This document shows positions 39,246 to 49,358 of a stretch of DNA of 64,000 nucleotides, in pieces. The DNA lies in contig JADJBK010000006.1 in assembly GCA_016703745.1 (NCBI GenBank), positions 2,108,001-2,172,000 of the forward strand. The letters are read 5' to 3'. Position 1 is the first letter of the stretch. Each line of letters opens with the position of its first letter. This stretch comes from Nitrosomonas sp. (GTDB lineage Bacteria > Pseudomonadota > Gammaproteobacteria > Burkholderiales > Nitrosomonadaceae). The notes under the pieces are model-generated. The model was not told the DNA's origin, did no database searches, and saw nothing but the letters and a program-made list of their open reading frames with translations. The position numbers and the translations under genes are program-made.

Positions 39246-39956
39246 ATGAACAATCAGGAAGCATTTTCTCTATTAAAAGCGACTATTCTCGCTAGAACAA
39301 CCAATGAGATTGCCGACTGGATCGAGCAAGTCCTTTCCATGCCGGATAAACAGGTTGATACCGGCGGATTGAGTCACAGTATCGCAATAGTTTCCAAAAA
39401 AATCGGGAAAGATTATTTTTTGGAACCAGAAAAGACTTTGCTGCCCAAATTCAGTAAATTATATCCAGGATGGCAGCCTGAAAAATGGCTGTTAACGGAA
39501 TCCGTCAGAATATTATTTAACCTATCCATAGCACAGAGGCATCACGATTCCGAAAATATTTTTGCCAAAATTCATAGAATAACCGAATTATCAGAGAAAA
39601 TCGCCTATCTAAAAGGCCTGTTTCTCTATACCCGGTCAAGCTATCATCAGGTACAGGCCCTGGAGGCTATTCGTTCCAATACTCGATCTTTGTTTGCTGC
39701 TGTTTGCCTGTTTAATCCTTACCCGGCAGAGAATTTTATGGAGGGGGAATGGAACAACATGATTCTGAAAGCGTTGACCTGGAATTTTGCATTGGATCAT
39801 ATTTATGGGTTTGATAGTCGTAAGAATGCCGCATTATCAACAGCCATTTGTGAATACATCAGGGAGCTAAGAAGCGCAAACCGGGATATTCCGCCGGATT
39901 TATGGCAATGCGTCGACCCGCTTACTGATCATGATGTCTTATTGCCTGAACAATAG
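39246..39956 (+). CDS. eboA: EboA domain protein
   Basis: This 236-residue all-helical soluble protein has no catalytic motif that I recognise. The segment YPGWQPEKWLLTESVRILFNL and the pattern CLFNPYPAENFMEGEWNNMILKAL, read in pieces, match the EboA family. It is 3 bp after eboC and followed by a 93-bp gap before eboB. EboA is found only with ebo genes, so the identification leans on context. It may be a helical adaptor of the export system. Confidence 0.82.
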   Translation: MNNQEAFSLLKATILARTTNEIADWIEQVLSMPDKQVDTGGLSHSIAIVSKKIGKDYFLEPEKTLLPKFSKLYPGWQPEKWLLTESVRILFNLSIAQRHHDSENIFAKIHRITELSEKIAYLKGLFLYTRSSYHQVQALEAIRSNTRSLFAAVCLFNPYPAENFMEGEWNNMILKALTWNFALDHIYGFDSRKNAALSTAICEYIRELRSANRDIPPDLWQCVDPLTDHDVLLPEQ

Positions 39957-39966
39957 ACTTATTCAA

Positions 39967-40000
39967 AAAATGATTGTTAACGATCAACTGGAATCATTTT
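39967..40000 (+). terminator. Weak hairpin in the eboA-eboB gap
   Basis: Perfect 9-bp arms AAAATGATT and AATCATTTT are separated by 16 bases. The stem is all but A/T and has no long T-run after it. It may tune eboB expression or be incidental. Confidence 0.3.
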
Positions 40001-40049
40001 ATTAATAGCCACTTCAGCCGATTAATCGATAAATTTACGAAAACCGGGA

Positions 40050-40946
40050 ATGATGACTGATAACAGAATTTTTGTAGACCCACACATTCATATGACATCA
40101 AGAACAACAGATGATTATGTGGCAATGGCTCAGGCAGGCATTGCGCTCATCATTGAACCTGCTTTCTGGTTAGGTCAACCCAGAACCAGTGCCGGTACTT
40201 TTATAGATTACTTTTCTTCCTTGCTGGGCTGGGAAAGATTTCGAGCTTCGCAATACGGTATCCGGCATTACTGTGCCATTGGTCTTAATAGCAAAGAAGC
40301 CAACAATGAAAGTCTGGCCGAGGAGGTACTCGAAATATTACCGGCCTTCTTGATTAAAGAGGGGGTGGTTGCCGTTGGCGAAATTGGCTTTGATGAACAG
40401 ACGTCACTTGAAGAAAAATACCTTCGCAAGCAGTTAGAGCTTGCAAAAGCATTTGATTTACCGGTTATGATCCATACACCTCATCGAGATAAGCACAAGG
40501 GAACACTGCTGACCATGGACATTATTAAAGAACATGGCATCGACCCAAACAACACGATTATTGATCACAACAACGAACAAACAGTCGAGGAAGTTCTTGA
40601 TCGAGGTTACTGGGCTGCTTTTACAATTTACCCGCACACCAAAATGGACAGCGAAAGAATGAGCAAAATCATTCAACAATACGGGTCGGAGAGAATAATT
40701 GTTGATTCCTCTGCGGACTGGGGATATTCGGATCCACTGGCTGTTCCGAAGACGGCAGCAATCATGGCCAGGTCAGGTATTCGTTCGAAGGATATAAGTT
40801 TAGCGTGTGCTGAAAATGCGCTGACTGCCTATCGTCTGGCGCCACTTCTGGATGAGATCCGCGTTCATCCATTACTGTCTGTTGATCAAACCAAGCTGTA
40901 TGAGGACAGCTCGGTGTTACGAGGGCAATCACCCAGAATTGAGTAG
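40050..40946 (+). CDS. eboB: TatD-family metal-dependent hydrolase EboB
   Basis: This 298-residue amidohydrolase-fold protein has FVDPHIHMTSRT (metal His-x-His, residues ~11-13), GVVAVGEIGFDE (metal Glu), PVMIHTPHRDKHKG (His), IIDHNNEQTV (His) and RIIVDSSADWGYSDP (Asp). These are the metal positions of TatD proteins, which here hydrolyse an unknown small molecule. It starts ATGATG; either Met could be used. It is the last plus-strand ebo gene and converges on eboF, with a 26-bp gap. Confidence 0.86.
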   Translation: MMTDNRIFVDPHIHMTSRTTDDYVAMAQAGIALIIEPAFWLGQPRTSAGTFIDYFSSLLGWERFRASQYGIRHYCAIGLNSKEANNESLAEEVLEILPAFLIKEGVVAVGEIGFDEQTSLEEKYLRKQLELAKAFDLPVMIHTPHRDKHKGTLLTMDIIKEHGIDPNNTIIDHNNEQTVEEVLDRGYWAAFTIYPHTKMDSERMSKIIQQYGSERIIVDSSADWGYSDPLAVPKTAAIMARSGIRSKDISLACAENALTAYRLAPLLDEIRVHPLLSVDQTKLYEDSSVLRGQSPRIE

Positions 40947-40972
40947 TCAGCGTTTCTAAAAACCAAAAATAT

Positions 40973-42346
40973 TTAACTAAAAAGATGGTCCAGCATGATG
41001 TCCCTTACCTGGGTTGGCTGAATGACAGATTGATGCAAGCAGCCTTTTTCCGAAGATATGATGATTGGACAAGGCTCAGCGGAATCATGAATGCGACCGT
41101 GCGATCCCTTGACAAGCTTTGGTGTTAATGGAATGACGTCCATCAGTTGCCGGAATCCCAGTTTTTTCCGGAGTAATCTCCACCCTACGGATACCGGTAT
41201 TATTTTTATTTCCGGGTCGAAAAATAATTCAACTGGATCAAACCCTGGTTTGCGGTGTATGTCTACTGTTCTTGCATAATCTGGCGCCTTGTCATCTTCC
41301 AGCCAGAAATAGTAAGCAAACCAGGCATCTGATTCCGCCATGGCGATCAAATCGCCTGACCGCGAGTGATTCAATCCGATATCAGCGCTTTCTTCCCTGT
41401 CGAAAACCCGGTCGACACCATCCAGGGAGGCAACCAGTTCTTTAACGACCGGAGCAACCTTCATATCATTAATATAGATATTTGCAACCTGGTGATCACA
41501 CACTGCAAATGCTTTCGAATTAGCCAGATCCAGCTGCTCCAATCCAAGTTCCAGCCTGACATTCAGCAGGCCAGCCCTCCGGAGAGCCTGATTGATATAA
41601 ACCGGTTTATTAACTGAAGTAATGGAATATTCTGATACTACCAATACCCTGGCCTGATCTTCAAATGCCATATCGATCAATTCACCACATAACTGATCAA
41701 TCATCTGAATATCTTTTGATATTTCAGGATGGCAAGGCCCTAAACGCTGCAGGTTATAATCGAGATGAGGCAGGTACGCAAGCAGGAGCGTCGGGCCATA
41801 CAAACGCCAGACCAGTTTTGATGCGTGTGTAATCCACCTGCTTGACTCAATGGAAGTCGCTGGTCCCCAAAAATCAAAAAGCGGGAAGTGCCCTAAATTC
41901 TTATTCAGCGTATCACGCAACTCTGCTGGCCTGGTATAGCAATCCGGAATTTTTCTACCATCCGCTGGATACATCGGCCTGGGCGTTACAGCATAGTCGG
42001 CTGTTGTCGCCATGTTGTACCACCAGAACATGTTTGCACAAGTAAATTGATGATCGATTCGTTTTGCCGTTTCCCAGATTTTTTCTGCCTGAATAAGCCT
42101 GTTAGATTGCCTCCAGAACCATATCTCATTATATTCACGGTCATACCAGCCATTTGCAATGATTCCATGAGCATCAGGAGCCTTACCCGTTAAATATGTT
42201 GCCTGCACCGGGCAGGTCAAGCCAGGCAGGGTTGCCTGAATTTTGCCAGAACCACCTTTATTTATCAGCCTCTTAAGGTTTGGAGTATGTTCTCCGATCA
42301 TGGATGAGGTCAGACCCACGGCATTAATAATGACAGTTCTCTTCAT
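40973..42346 (-). CDS. eboF: Alkaline-phosphatase-superfamily phosphodiesterase EboF
   Basis: This 457-residue member of the nucleotide pyrophosphatase/phosphodiesterase family has an N-terminal IINAVGLTSSMIGEHTPNL and LTCPVQATYLTGKAPDAHGIIANGWYDRE (catalytic Thr/Ser region), then LLLAYLPHLDYNLQRLGP (metal Asp/His), VLVVSEYSI and HSRSGDLIAMAE and KGSHGRIHD (metal His). No signal peptide is obvious. It lies convergent to the other ebo genes, so it needs its own promoter in the 322-bp region before the IS3 element. It likely removes a phosphate or nucleotide group from the cluster's product. Confidence 0.85.
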   Translation of the reverse strand: MKRTVIINAVGLTSSMIGEHTPNLKRLINKGGSGKIQATLPGLTCPVQATYLTGKAPDAHGIIANGWYDREYNEIWFWRQSNRLIQAEKIWETAKRIDHQFTCANMFWWYNMATTADYAVTPRPMYPADGRKIPDCYTRPAELRDTLNKNLGHFPLFDFWGPATSIESSRWITHASKLVWRLYGPTLLLAYLPHLDYNLQRLGPCHPEISKDIQMIDQLCGELIDMAFEDQARVLVVSEYSITSVNKPVYINQALRRAGLLNVRLELGLEQLDLANSKAFAVCDHQVANIYINDMKVAPVVKELVASLDGVDRVFDREESADIGLNHSRSGDLIAMAESDAWFAYYFWLEDDKAPDYARTVDIHRKPGFDPVELFFDPEIKIIPVSVGWRLLRKKLGFRQLMDVIPLTPKLVKGSHGRIHDSAEPCPIIISSEKGCLHQSVIQPTQVRDIMLDHLFS

Positions 42347-42668
42347 TCTGACTCAACCATGGCTTGCCTCTTTAAAAAATAAGTTACCCATGTCTCCCCC
42401 TATTCCTGAAAAACCGGATCATCCTATATGCCGGTATCGACAGGCGCGCAAGGACAATCCCGCTCAAATCGCGCCATCTGCGTCGAGCTGCCATAGACCG
42501 TATCGTATGGCCCAATATCATTGAATGTTACCCGGTAGCCATTACGGACGGCAATCCCTCGTGACCATTCACGAAATTTTTTTCGACTTCATTCGAAACG
42601 GTGATCCGGATGACGGTACTGGTGGCTGGCAAGTCCATGTAACGGGTTGTAATCCTGATTGGGTGTTG
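42347..42668. other. 322-bp spacer between eboF and the IS3 element
   Basis: It should contain the eboF promoter. A minus-strand reading contains GIAVRNGYRVTFNDIGPYD in an open frame that ends at CPCAPVDTGI, and may be the tail of a lost protein gene; I do not recognise the family. No RNA gene seen. Confidence 0.35.
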
Positions 42669-42705
42669 TGAATCGCCCCGGGTTCTGTGGAGGCTATTTG
42701 GTTTA

Positions 42706-43290
<585 letters not shown>

Positions 43291-43382
43291 TCAGTGCGTA
43301 GGGTACTACGCATCTGTGGATAAGTCGACCAGACTGAGTTTGGTTTTTGCCTCCTGTTAATGGTTTGAAATAATTGGATTCG

Positions 43383-44195
43383 TTACAAATCTGTAAGATT
43401 TTCTTCTGAAGAAGATCTTTCTTTTTCTCTTTCCTGTATTCTGGTTTTTGCACTGGCAGCGCTTTGTTTGTAACGGAAAGACTCATTGCCGGTTTCGATA
43501 ATGTGGCAGTGATGCGTCAGTCGATCCAGTAGCGCGGTTGTCATTTTGGCGTCGATAAATACATTGCTCCATTCAGCAAACGTTAGATTGGTGGTGATGA
43601 TGACGCTGGTACGTTCATAAAGCCTGGACAGCAAATGAAACAGCAAGGCACCGCCTGTTTGTGAGAATGGCAGGTAACCCAGTTCATCTAGAATAACCAG
43701 GTTTACTTGTAATAGATTCATCGCTATTCTTCCCTGTTTGCCAGCAATCTTCTCTTGCTCCAACCTATTGGCCAGATCAATGGCACTGTAGAAACGCACT
43801 TTCTTATGGTGGTGCTGTATGCCTGAAACACCAATTGCGATGGCCAGATGCGTTTTACCAGTTCCGGTACCACCAACCAACACCAGATTCTGTATTGCTT
43901 CAGTAAATTGCATGGTTGCCAACTGGTTAATCAGTTGTTGATCTACTTTGGACTGACTGAAGTCAAATCCCTGTAAATGACGCAGCACAGGAAATCTGGC
44001 GGCATTGGTTTGATAGCGGATAGAGCGGATGCTGCGCTCAGTTGATTCGGCTTGGAGTAGTTGGTGCAGAATCTTGTCCGATGCATCAAGACTAGCAATC
44101 ATATCTGGCACATTCTGCTGTTTCAGCCCGGTATAGCAGTCAGCCATACCGTATAACTTAAGTGCCTTGAATTGTTGTGCGAGAATGTCAGACAT
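43383..44195 (-). CDS. istB: IS21 helper ATPase IstB
   Basis: This 270-residue DnaC-like AAA+ protein helps the IstA transposase select target DNA. Walker A is [17 protein letters not shown] (residues ~105-121), Walker B is [12 protein letters not shown], with sensor segment [16 protein letters not shown]. It overlaps istA by 8 bp. Full length. Confidence 0.94.
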   Translation of the reverse strand: MSDILAQQFKALKLYGMADCYTGLKQQNVPDMIASLDASDKILHQLLQAESTERSIRSIRYQTNAARFPVLRHLQGFDFSQSKVDQQLINQLATMQFTEAIQNLVLVGGTGTGKTHLAIAIGVSGIQHHHKKVRFYSAIDLANRLEQEKIAGKQGRIAMNLLQVNLVILDELGYLPFSQTGGALLFHLLSRLYERTSVIITTNLTFAEWSNVFIDAKMTTALLDRLTHHCHIIETGNESFRYKQSAASAKTRIQEREKERSSSEENLTDL

Positions 44196-45684
44196 GCGGC
44201 ACCTCCAGCTTATTCAGGCGGTCATAGCGTGCAGTATCGGCCTGCGGTTCTTCTTTGAGTTTAAGCGTCGTTTCCACTTGCGCCGGTGAATCAGTTTGTT
44301 TCAAGCGTACGAGCACATTGGTGACATGCTCGGCATTAAGAACACCTGATTCCAACACCAATTCAACAGCAACCAGTACAGCTTCCAGTCCATGTGTCGG
44401 CACTAAACTTAATACCTTGGCCATGATTCGGTCAGCTTGTTGGCGCTCTCTGCGCCGCAATGCTGTTTGTAGTTGTATCAAGGGTGTCGGTAGTTCGGCA
44501 AATGGTGCGCCGTTGCGCAGGGCCCCCGGTTTCTTCTCGATGACCGGGATATAATGCTGCCAGCTATAGCTGACTTGGTCACAATCCAGCAAGCGGGAAT
44601 GATTAGCGACCACAGCATTGTCACAAACGATCTCTATGCGGTTCGCGTATAAGTGAACCGCCGCCATCTGATTGGCCAGAAGACAAGGAACAGAATAACG
44701 GTTACGTTGCAGTGTGACCAGACAAGTGCTGGAAACACGCGCTAGTACCTCAACATAACCATCGAAGGGCGCCGACATTGGCATCAAATAAAGCTGTTCT
44801 TGTTCCAACGCATCGGCAAGCGTAATGCCGGTATAGTCTGGATGCTGTATTTCTAACCACAAGGTGCGGCAACGCGCTTCAAGCCAACCGTTAAGTTCTT
44901 CGAATGAACTGAACTGCTGCTGTTTGGCTTCATGCCAGATATGGCGGCGCATATCCTGAACATTCTTCTCGACAACGCCTTTCTCCCAGCCGGAAACCAC
45001 ATTGCAGAAATCTGGATCAAACAGGTAATGTGCGGTCATGGCAAAGAAACGCGTGTTCACCACGCGCCCATTGCCTTTGGAGACCTTATCCACGGCGGTC
45101 TTCATGTTATCGTAAATGCCGCGTTTCGGGATGCCGTCAAAAGCTGTGAACGCACGGGTATGCGCATCAAACAACATTTCGTGGCTTTGTGATGGGTAAC
45201 CTGACAGCATGAATGCACGGCTGGCGCATAGTTTGGTGTGTGCAGCTAACACTTTACGATGAATACCGCCAATCACTAGCCACTCTTTACTCCAGTCAAA
45301 CTGAAATGCTTCACCAAATGCAAACTTGAGCGGCACATACGCAGTGCCTTTGCTGCCTTGATTGCGCCAGTTCCGAATAAAGTCGCAAACAATCGTATAG
45401 CCACCAGTATAGCCCTCGTTCGATATCGCTTTGAACAACATTAATGCCGTGCGCCGATCCTTCTTTGGACGGCGCACATCTGCTTCCAGCGTCATTAATA
45501 ACCGGGGTTCAAACGGCGTCAGTTTGCCAGGCCTCTTTGCCCTTCGGTATTGGACGGCACTATCATCTGGCGCTCGCAACCACTTCTTTATCGTGTTTCG
45601 GGACAGACTTGTACGTCGTTGAATTTCATTTATCGACAAATGTTCACGGTAAAACATCCGACGGATCTTTGCATACATAACCAT
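44188..45684 (-). CDS. istA: IS21 transposase IstA
   Basis: This ~498-residue transposase has an N-terminal helix-turn-helix ([25 protein letters not shown]) and a DDE integrase core ([15 protein letters not shown], then [15 protein letters not shown] and [18 protein letters not shown], holding the Asp, Asp and Glu). The ATG at 45684 ([12 protein letters not shown]) follows GAGGTG; the frame is open 23 codons further into the terminal repeats. Likely active with istB. Confidence 0.93.
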   Translation of the reverse strand: MVMYAKIRRMFYREHLSINEIQRRTSLSRNTIKKWLRAPDDSAVQYRRAKRPGKLTPFEPRLLMTLEADVRRPKKDRRTALMLFKAISNEGYTGGYTIVCDFIRNWRNQGSKGTAYVPLKFAFGEAFQFDWSKEWLVIGGIHRKVLAAHTKLCASRAFMLSGYPSQSHEMLFDAHTRAFTAFDGIPKRGIYDNMKTAVDKVSKGNGRVVNTRFFAMTAHYLFDPDFCNVVSGWEKGVVEKNVQDMRRHIWHEAKQQQFSSFEELNGWLEARCRTLWLEIQHPDYTGITLADALEQEQLYLMPMSAPFDGYVEVLARVSSTCLVTLQRNRYSVPCLLANQMAAVHLYANRIEIVCDNAVVANHSRLLDCDQVSYSWQHYIPVIEKKPGALRNGAPFAELPTPLIQLQTALRRRERQQADRIMAKVLSLVPTHGLEAVLVAVELVLESGVLNAEHVTNVLVRLKQTDSPAQVETTLKLKEEPQADTARYDRLNKLEVPHV

Positions 45685-46179
45685 GGTAAGCACCTCTAGT
45701 TTCTCCTGCCTAAAACTTAAGCAGAATACGTGAATTACCTGGTCAATTTTCAACCGGTATTAGTGCCCTTTTCTGGTCAATTTTCGACCGGTGTCAACAA
45801 TCTGCCTTGAATTGCCGGTTGACCCTATCCAGTGGGCACGGCAGTGCCTTGTCCGGAACCGTCGTGCGGACAACCTTGCCGCGCCGTACACCTTCCAGCC
45901 CCAACCGTTTCATCAGCCGCTCAACAGTGCAACGAGCTACCTGTATTCCTTCGCGCTTAAGTTGTCGCCATACCTTGTCGGCACCATAAACCTGCAGATT
46001 GGCCTGCCAGATTCGTTGTATCTGCGGCATCAGATCGTCATCGCGAATAGCTCGGGCACAGCGCAATGCCGGATTACGCAGTTCGACAACGTGACGTCGA
46101 TATCCCGACGGAGCGACCTGCAATACCTTGCAGATAGGCTCGACTCCGTGGGTGTCGCGATGCCGGTCAATGAATGATC

Positions 46180-46503
46180 TCAGGATTTGAGTTTGCGGTC
46201 GAGCTCCGCCTGGGCAAAAAAAGCACTGGCCAGTTTCAGTATCTCATTGGCGCGACGTAATTCCTTGACTTCACGCTCCAGTGCTTTGATGCGCTCGCGT
46301 TCTTCACTGGTGACACCATCTCGCAAGCCTGTGTCGATCTCGTGCTTCTTTACCCAATCATGCAGTGTCGGTGGTGCGCAGCCAATCTTTGGCGCTATCG
46401 ATTCTATCGTCGCCCACAGCGAAGGGTACTCACTGCGATGCTCTTGCACCAGACGGACTGCGCGTGCTTTTACTTCAGGCGAATATTTGTTTAATTTGTT
46501 CAT
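46180..46503 (-). CDS. IS3 orfA, copy 1
   Basis: This 107-residue helix-turn-helix protein ([40 protein letters not shown]) has a C-terminal leucine-zipper-like coiled coil ([20 protein letters not shown]). It is identical in sequence to copy 2. A run of seven T (minus strand, 46216-46222) near its 3' end is the likely site for the -1 frameshift to orfB. Confidence 0.93.
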   Translation of the reverse strand: MNKLNKYSPEVKARAVRLVQEHRSEYPSLWATIESIAPKIGCAPPTLHDWVKKHEIDTGLRDGVTSEERERIKALEREVKELRRANEILKLASAFFAQAELDRKLKS

Positions 46504-46553
46504 GGCTCCATTCTCTCAAGATTTGGAGCCTCCTCAAAACCCGGGGCGGTTCA

Positions 46554-46870
46554 AACCAGTATTTTATTACGATCCAACTACAATTCAGAAGAACGATCAT
46601 TTTAGAAAAGTATGGTCACTAGAATCAGGAGATAATTACGATTACGATGTGCGGGCGCTTTTTGAATTCGACTGCCAAAAGGAAAGAGTAAAAATTCTAA
46701 TTTATGAAACTGCACCTTCTGCTTTACACAGACCCGATCGCCTTACGCTTCGTCCTCTCTCGCCATTTGATGAGAGGGAATGGGTATCATTAAAAAGAAA
46801 GATGCCTGATAGACCATGGCACTCTTTTAAACAAGAAAAAACGCTTTTTAACATCGTTTGCGATAAATAA
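46554..46870 (+). pseudogene. 3' relic of an unknown gene cut by the IS3 element
   Basis: After the IS3 end, an open frame continues for ~105 codons: VFYYDPTTIQKNDHFRKVW, YDYDVRALFEFDCQKERVKI and so on, ending TLFNIVCDK. The layout (tyrosine-rich strand, W in the middle, C near the end) recalls small surface-adhesin-E-like exported proteins, but that is weak. The 5' end with any signal peptide is missing. Codon use is AT-rich and unlike the IS. Confidence 0.5.
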
Positions 46871-47080
46871 AGCTAATTTATAATCAGAAAATCATACAAA
46901 AATACATTTTTATTACTTTGATTTCGTGTCTTTCTTTGAGTAAAAGAAAAAATTCAATTGTAAAGGGGTAACAAATAAATGGGGGGCTGGTCGCGAATCA
47001 AGAATGTTAGCCCCAAGTAGTAATGTCCGCTGGTGGTTAAACTCACCCCTGTTAAAAAACAGCGGCGGATTATTTGGAAA

Positions 47081-47411
47081 ATGGACAAGCTCATGAGTCA
47101 AAAAGAAGTAAAACGGTTACAAATACTAGATAGATTGAGAGAGGGAAAAATCAGCCAGCAGGAGGCAGCGCAGCAAATGGACATCAGCACCCGTCAGGCG
47201 CGACGGCTGGCCAAGCGTTATCAGCGGGAAGGTCTGGCCAGGTTGATCAGCAAGAAACGCGGCTGCGCTTCGAATCACCGGCTCGATGGAACTCTCCGTG
47301 CCACAGTCATCCAGCTGATTGGCGCACATTACTGCGACTTCGGCCCGACGCTAGCTTGCGAGAAGCTGGTCGAGCTGCACAGTATGCATTTGTCCGTCGA
47401 AAGCACCCGGC
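47081..47411 (+). pseudogene. N-terminal fragment of an ISNCY-type transposase
   Basis: The ~110 residues MSQKEVKRLQILDRLREGKI, SQQEAAQQMDISTRQARRLA, KRYQREGLARLISKKRG and FGPTLACEKLVELH match the helix-turn-helix N terminus of ISNCY-like transposases. The frame runs into the RAYT element at SVESTRR and is lost there. The catalytic domain is absent. Start may be at 47081 or 47093. Confidence 0.75.
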
Positions 47412-47412
47412 G

Positions 47413-48204
47413 AATTACGGTGACAGTTTACTGAATATGCTAATTATGCTATGCTTCCAGCATGGCTCGCTTACCTCGTATTGTCATTCCCGGCTATCCG
47501 CATCACGTGACACAACGTGGTAATCGCCGCGCTCCAACATTCTTTGAAGATGGTGACTACGAGCTTTATGTGGCATTGCTGGGAGAAGCAGCCCGAAAGG
47601 CCAGAACAGAGATCTGGTGTTACTGCCTGATGCCCAATCATGTGCATATCATTGTTGTTCCCTCGGATGAGGATGGATTGCGCCGTACTTTTGCCGATGC
47701 CCATCGGCGTTATACCGGATATATAAATGCCCGCCTGCGAGTGACAGGGCATTTATGGCAAGGGCGGTTTGGCTCGGTTGTGATGGATGAGGAACACCTG
47801 GCTCATGCCGTGCGATACGTCTCGATGAACCCGGTTCGTGCCGGGTTGGTTGAACGGGCAGAAGCGTGGCGCTGGTCAAGTGTTGCCAGTCATCTTTCAG
47901 CACAGGACAACGAGTTGGTCAAAGTTGCGCCTGTGCTGGATCGTTATGGTGATTTCGCTACCTTTCTTGCTCAGGAAGAGGTTGCTGGAGCATTCAAAAG
48001 GCTTCGTCAGTCAGAAACAACGGGGCGACCTTTGGGTTCGGAGGATTGGATCGAAAAGTTAGCGGCAATGACCGGCCGTGAACTTAAAGCGAAAAAACGT
48101 GGCCCCAAAAGAATAAGGGGTGGGAGTTAAATATATTTAGTAAACTGTCACCGTAAGTCCAGTAAACTGTCACCGTAAGTCCAGTAAACTGTCACCGTAA
48201 GTCC
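47413..48204 (+). mobile_element. RAYT element with terminal and tandem REP-like repeats
   Basis: The left boundary is ATTACGGTGACAGTTTACTG; the right has AGTAAACTGTCACCGTAA, its near complement. The right end carries three exact tandem 22-bp units (48139-48160, 48161-48182, 48183-48204), each AGTAAACTGTCACCGTAAGT plus CC, then partial copies. The same end sequence builds the palindrome at 20299-20385. The element has landed in the ISNCY-type transposase gene. Confidence 0.85.
47462..48130 (+). CDS. REP-associated tyrosine transposase (RAYT)
   Basis: This 222-residue Y1-type HUH transposase starts MARLPRIVIPGYPHHVTQRGN. The metal-binding His-x-His is in CLMPNHVHIIVVPSDEDGL (residues ~60-70) and the catalytic Tyr is probably in AHRRYTGYINARL. 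LWQGRFGSVVMDEEHL and YVSMNPVRAGLVERAEAWRWSS are strong family marks. It copies or moves single-stranded REP hairpins. The ATG lies inside the left terminal repeat, so expression may depend on that hairpin. Confidence 0.92.
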   Translation: MARLPRIVIPGYPHHVTQRGNRRAPTFFEDGDYELYVALLGEAARKARTEIWCYCLMPNHVHIIVVPSDEDGLRRTFADAHRRYTGYINARLRVTGHLWQGRFGSVVMDEEHLAHAVRYVSMNPVRAGLVERAEAWRWSSVASHLSAQDNELVKVAPVLDRYGDFATFLAQEEVAGAFKRLRQSETTGRPLGSEDWIEKLAAMTGRELKAKKRGPKRIRGGS

Positions 48205-48394
48205 ACCGTAAGTCGTCGTAAGTTCAGTCAGTATCCGGCAACAGCCGTGACGGCAGTTTTGGGTCTCAGATTGTCGGTAAACATTAGCGCCGGTGCATCT
48301 CCGTGGTCGATAAAACTCCTGGCCTTTATATCAAAAGTATGGCTACTCAATAAGCACGGTTGCAGAATAGACAACTATTCTTGTGAGATTATTG

Positions 48395-49039
48395 CTATTT
48401 TAATGTGGAGATAAACTCCGATACGGCTTTCATTTCCTTGACACTCATGCGCGAGACAACTGTTTGCATGGAGTTGTTCATGTCGTTATTTCGTGTTCCG
48501 TGACGAAATGCCTGCAACTGTGAAAAAGTATAAGTGGCATGCTGACCACCCACTCTTGGATAATGTGGCGGAATGCCCTGTCCGGTAACCGAATGGCAGC
48601 TGGAGCAAGCCGGAACTGAGTTTTCCAGATTGCCACTGAGATAGATTTTCTTGCCTAATTCCAGTATAGATTCATTATCGGTATTATTGACGCCCGCCTG
48701 GGGTTGCTGGTGTGCGTAATAGGCGGCAAGATTTTCCATGTCGTCATCACTAAGGCTGGCAACCATCGAGGCCATGATGGGGTTATCCCTTTGTGCTGAT
48801 TTTTTATCCCCTGTTCTAAAATCATTGAGCTGTTTGGCAGTATATTCAGCATATTGACCAGCCAGGATCGGATTGTTGGGGATAATGCTGTTGCCGTCCG
48901 AATTATGGCAACCTGCGCAAATCCCGGTAGCGATTTCCTTGCCTTTTTCGGCATCACCACCAGGGATGGCAGGGTTGGCAAACGCAAAACCGGAGACAAT
49001 GAGCGTCAACGCTGCGACAACAATTTCAGATTTTTTCAT
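48395..49039 (-). CDS. Diheme cytochrome c4
   Basis: This 214-residue periplasmic protein has a signal peptide ending near AFANP. It has two heme sites: Cys41-x2-Cys44-His45 (CAGCHNSDG) and Cys145-x2-Cys148-His149 (CSSCHSVTG). Axial methionines are plausible in NPIMASMVASL and the NNSMQTVVSRMS region. The two similar halves are the c4 family plan. It could carry electrons from the bc1 complex to terminal oxidases. Confidence 0.92.
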   Translation of the reverse strand: MKKSEIVVAALTLIVSGFAFANPAIPGGDAEKGKEIATGICAGCHNSDGNSIIPNNPILAGQYAEYTAKQLNDFRTGDKKSAQRDNPIMASMVASLSDDDMENLAAYYAHQQPQAGVNNTDNESILELGKKIYLSGNLENSVPACSSCHSVTGQGIPPHYPRVGGQHATYTFSQLQAFRHGTRNNDMNNSMQTVVSRMSVKEMKAVSEFISTLK

Positions 49040-49145
49040 GATTGTCTTATTAAGGTTGTAATTAAGAGAGGGAGACTGCCCGTCATTTTAGCAAGATTTG
49101 CAGAATCTGGTAAATGAGTCAGCAACTCTGTGCATAATATGTGCC

Positions 49146-49286
49146 ATGAAAACCTTGCTCATATTTCTGATAATTGCCAATATCAGTACGGCTTGTTATT
49201 TTTATTTTTTTAAACATGAACGTGAAGGGGCGGCTGTGTCGCTGCTTCATCCAGAGAAAATTATCCTATTGCCATTCAAACAATAG
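49146..49286 (+). CDS. Tiny membrane protein upstream of map
   Basis: This 46-residue frame is MKTLLIFLIIANISTACYFYFF, then KHEREGAAVSLLHPEKIILL and a short tail. One membrane helix and a conserved-looking HPEKI motif resemble the start of small SPOR-type envelope proteins in betaproteobacteria, without the SPOR domain. It is divergent from the cytochrome c4 gene and 72 bp before map. It could be a real small gene or a remnant. Confidence 0.45.
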   Translation: MKTLLIFLIIANISTACYFYFFKHEREGAAVSLLHPEKIILLPFKQ

Positions 49287-49358
49287 AAAACATAGTAGCT
49301 GATAAAACAGCTGGATTGTATTATCCATGAATAATTTGGGGTCTTAACGGGAGTTGGT

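Noticed and set aside
48139..48240. Tandem repeats that could be taken for a CRISPR array
   Set aside because: The units are contiguous, with no spacers between the three complete 22-bp copies, and match the end of the adjacent transposase element. No cas gene is present.
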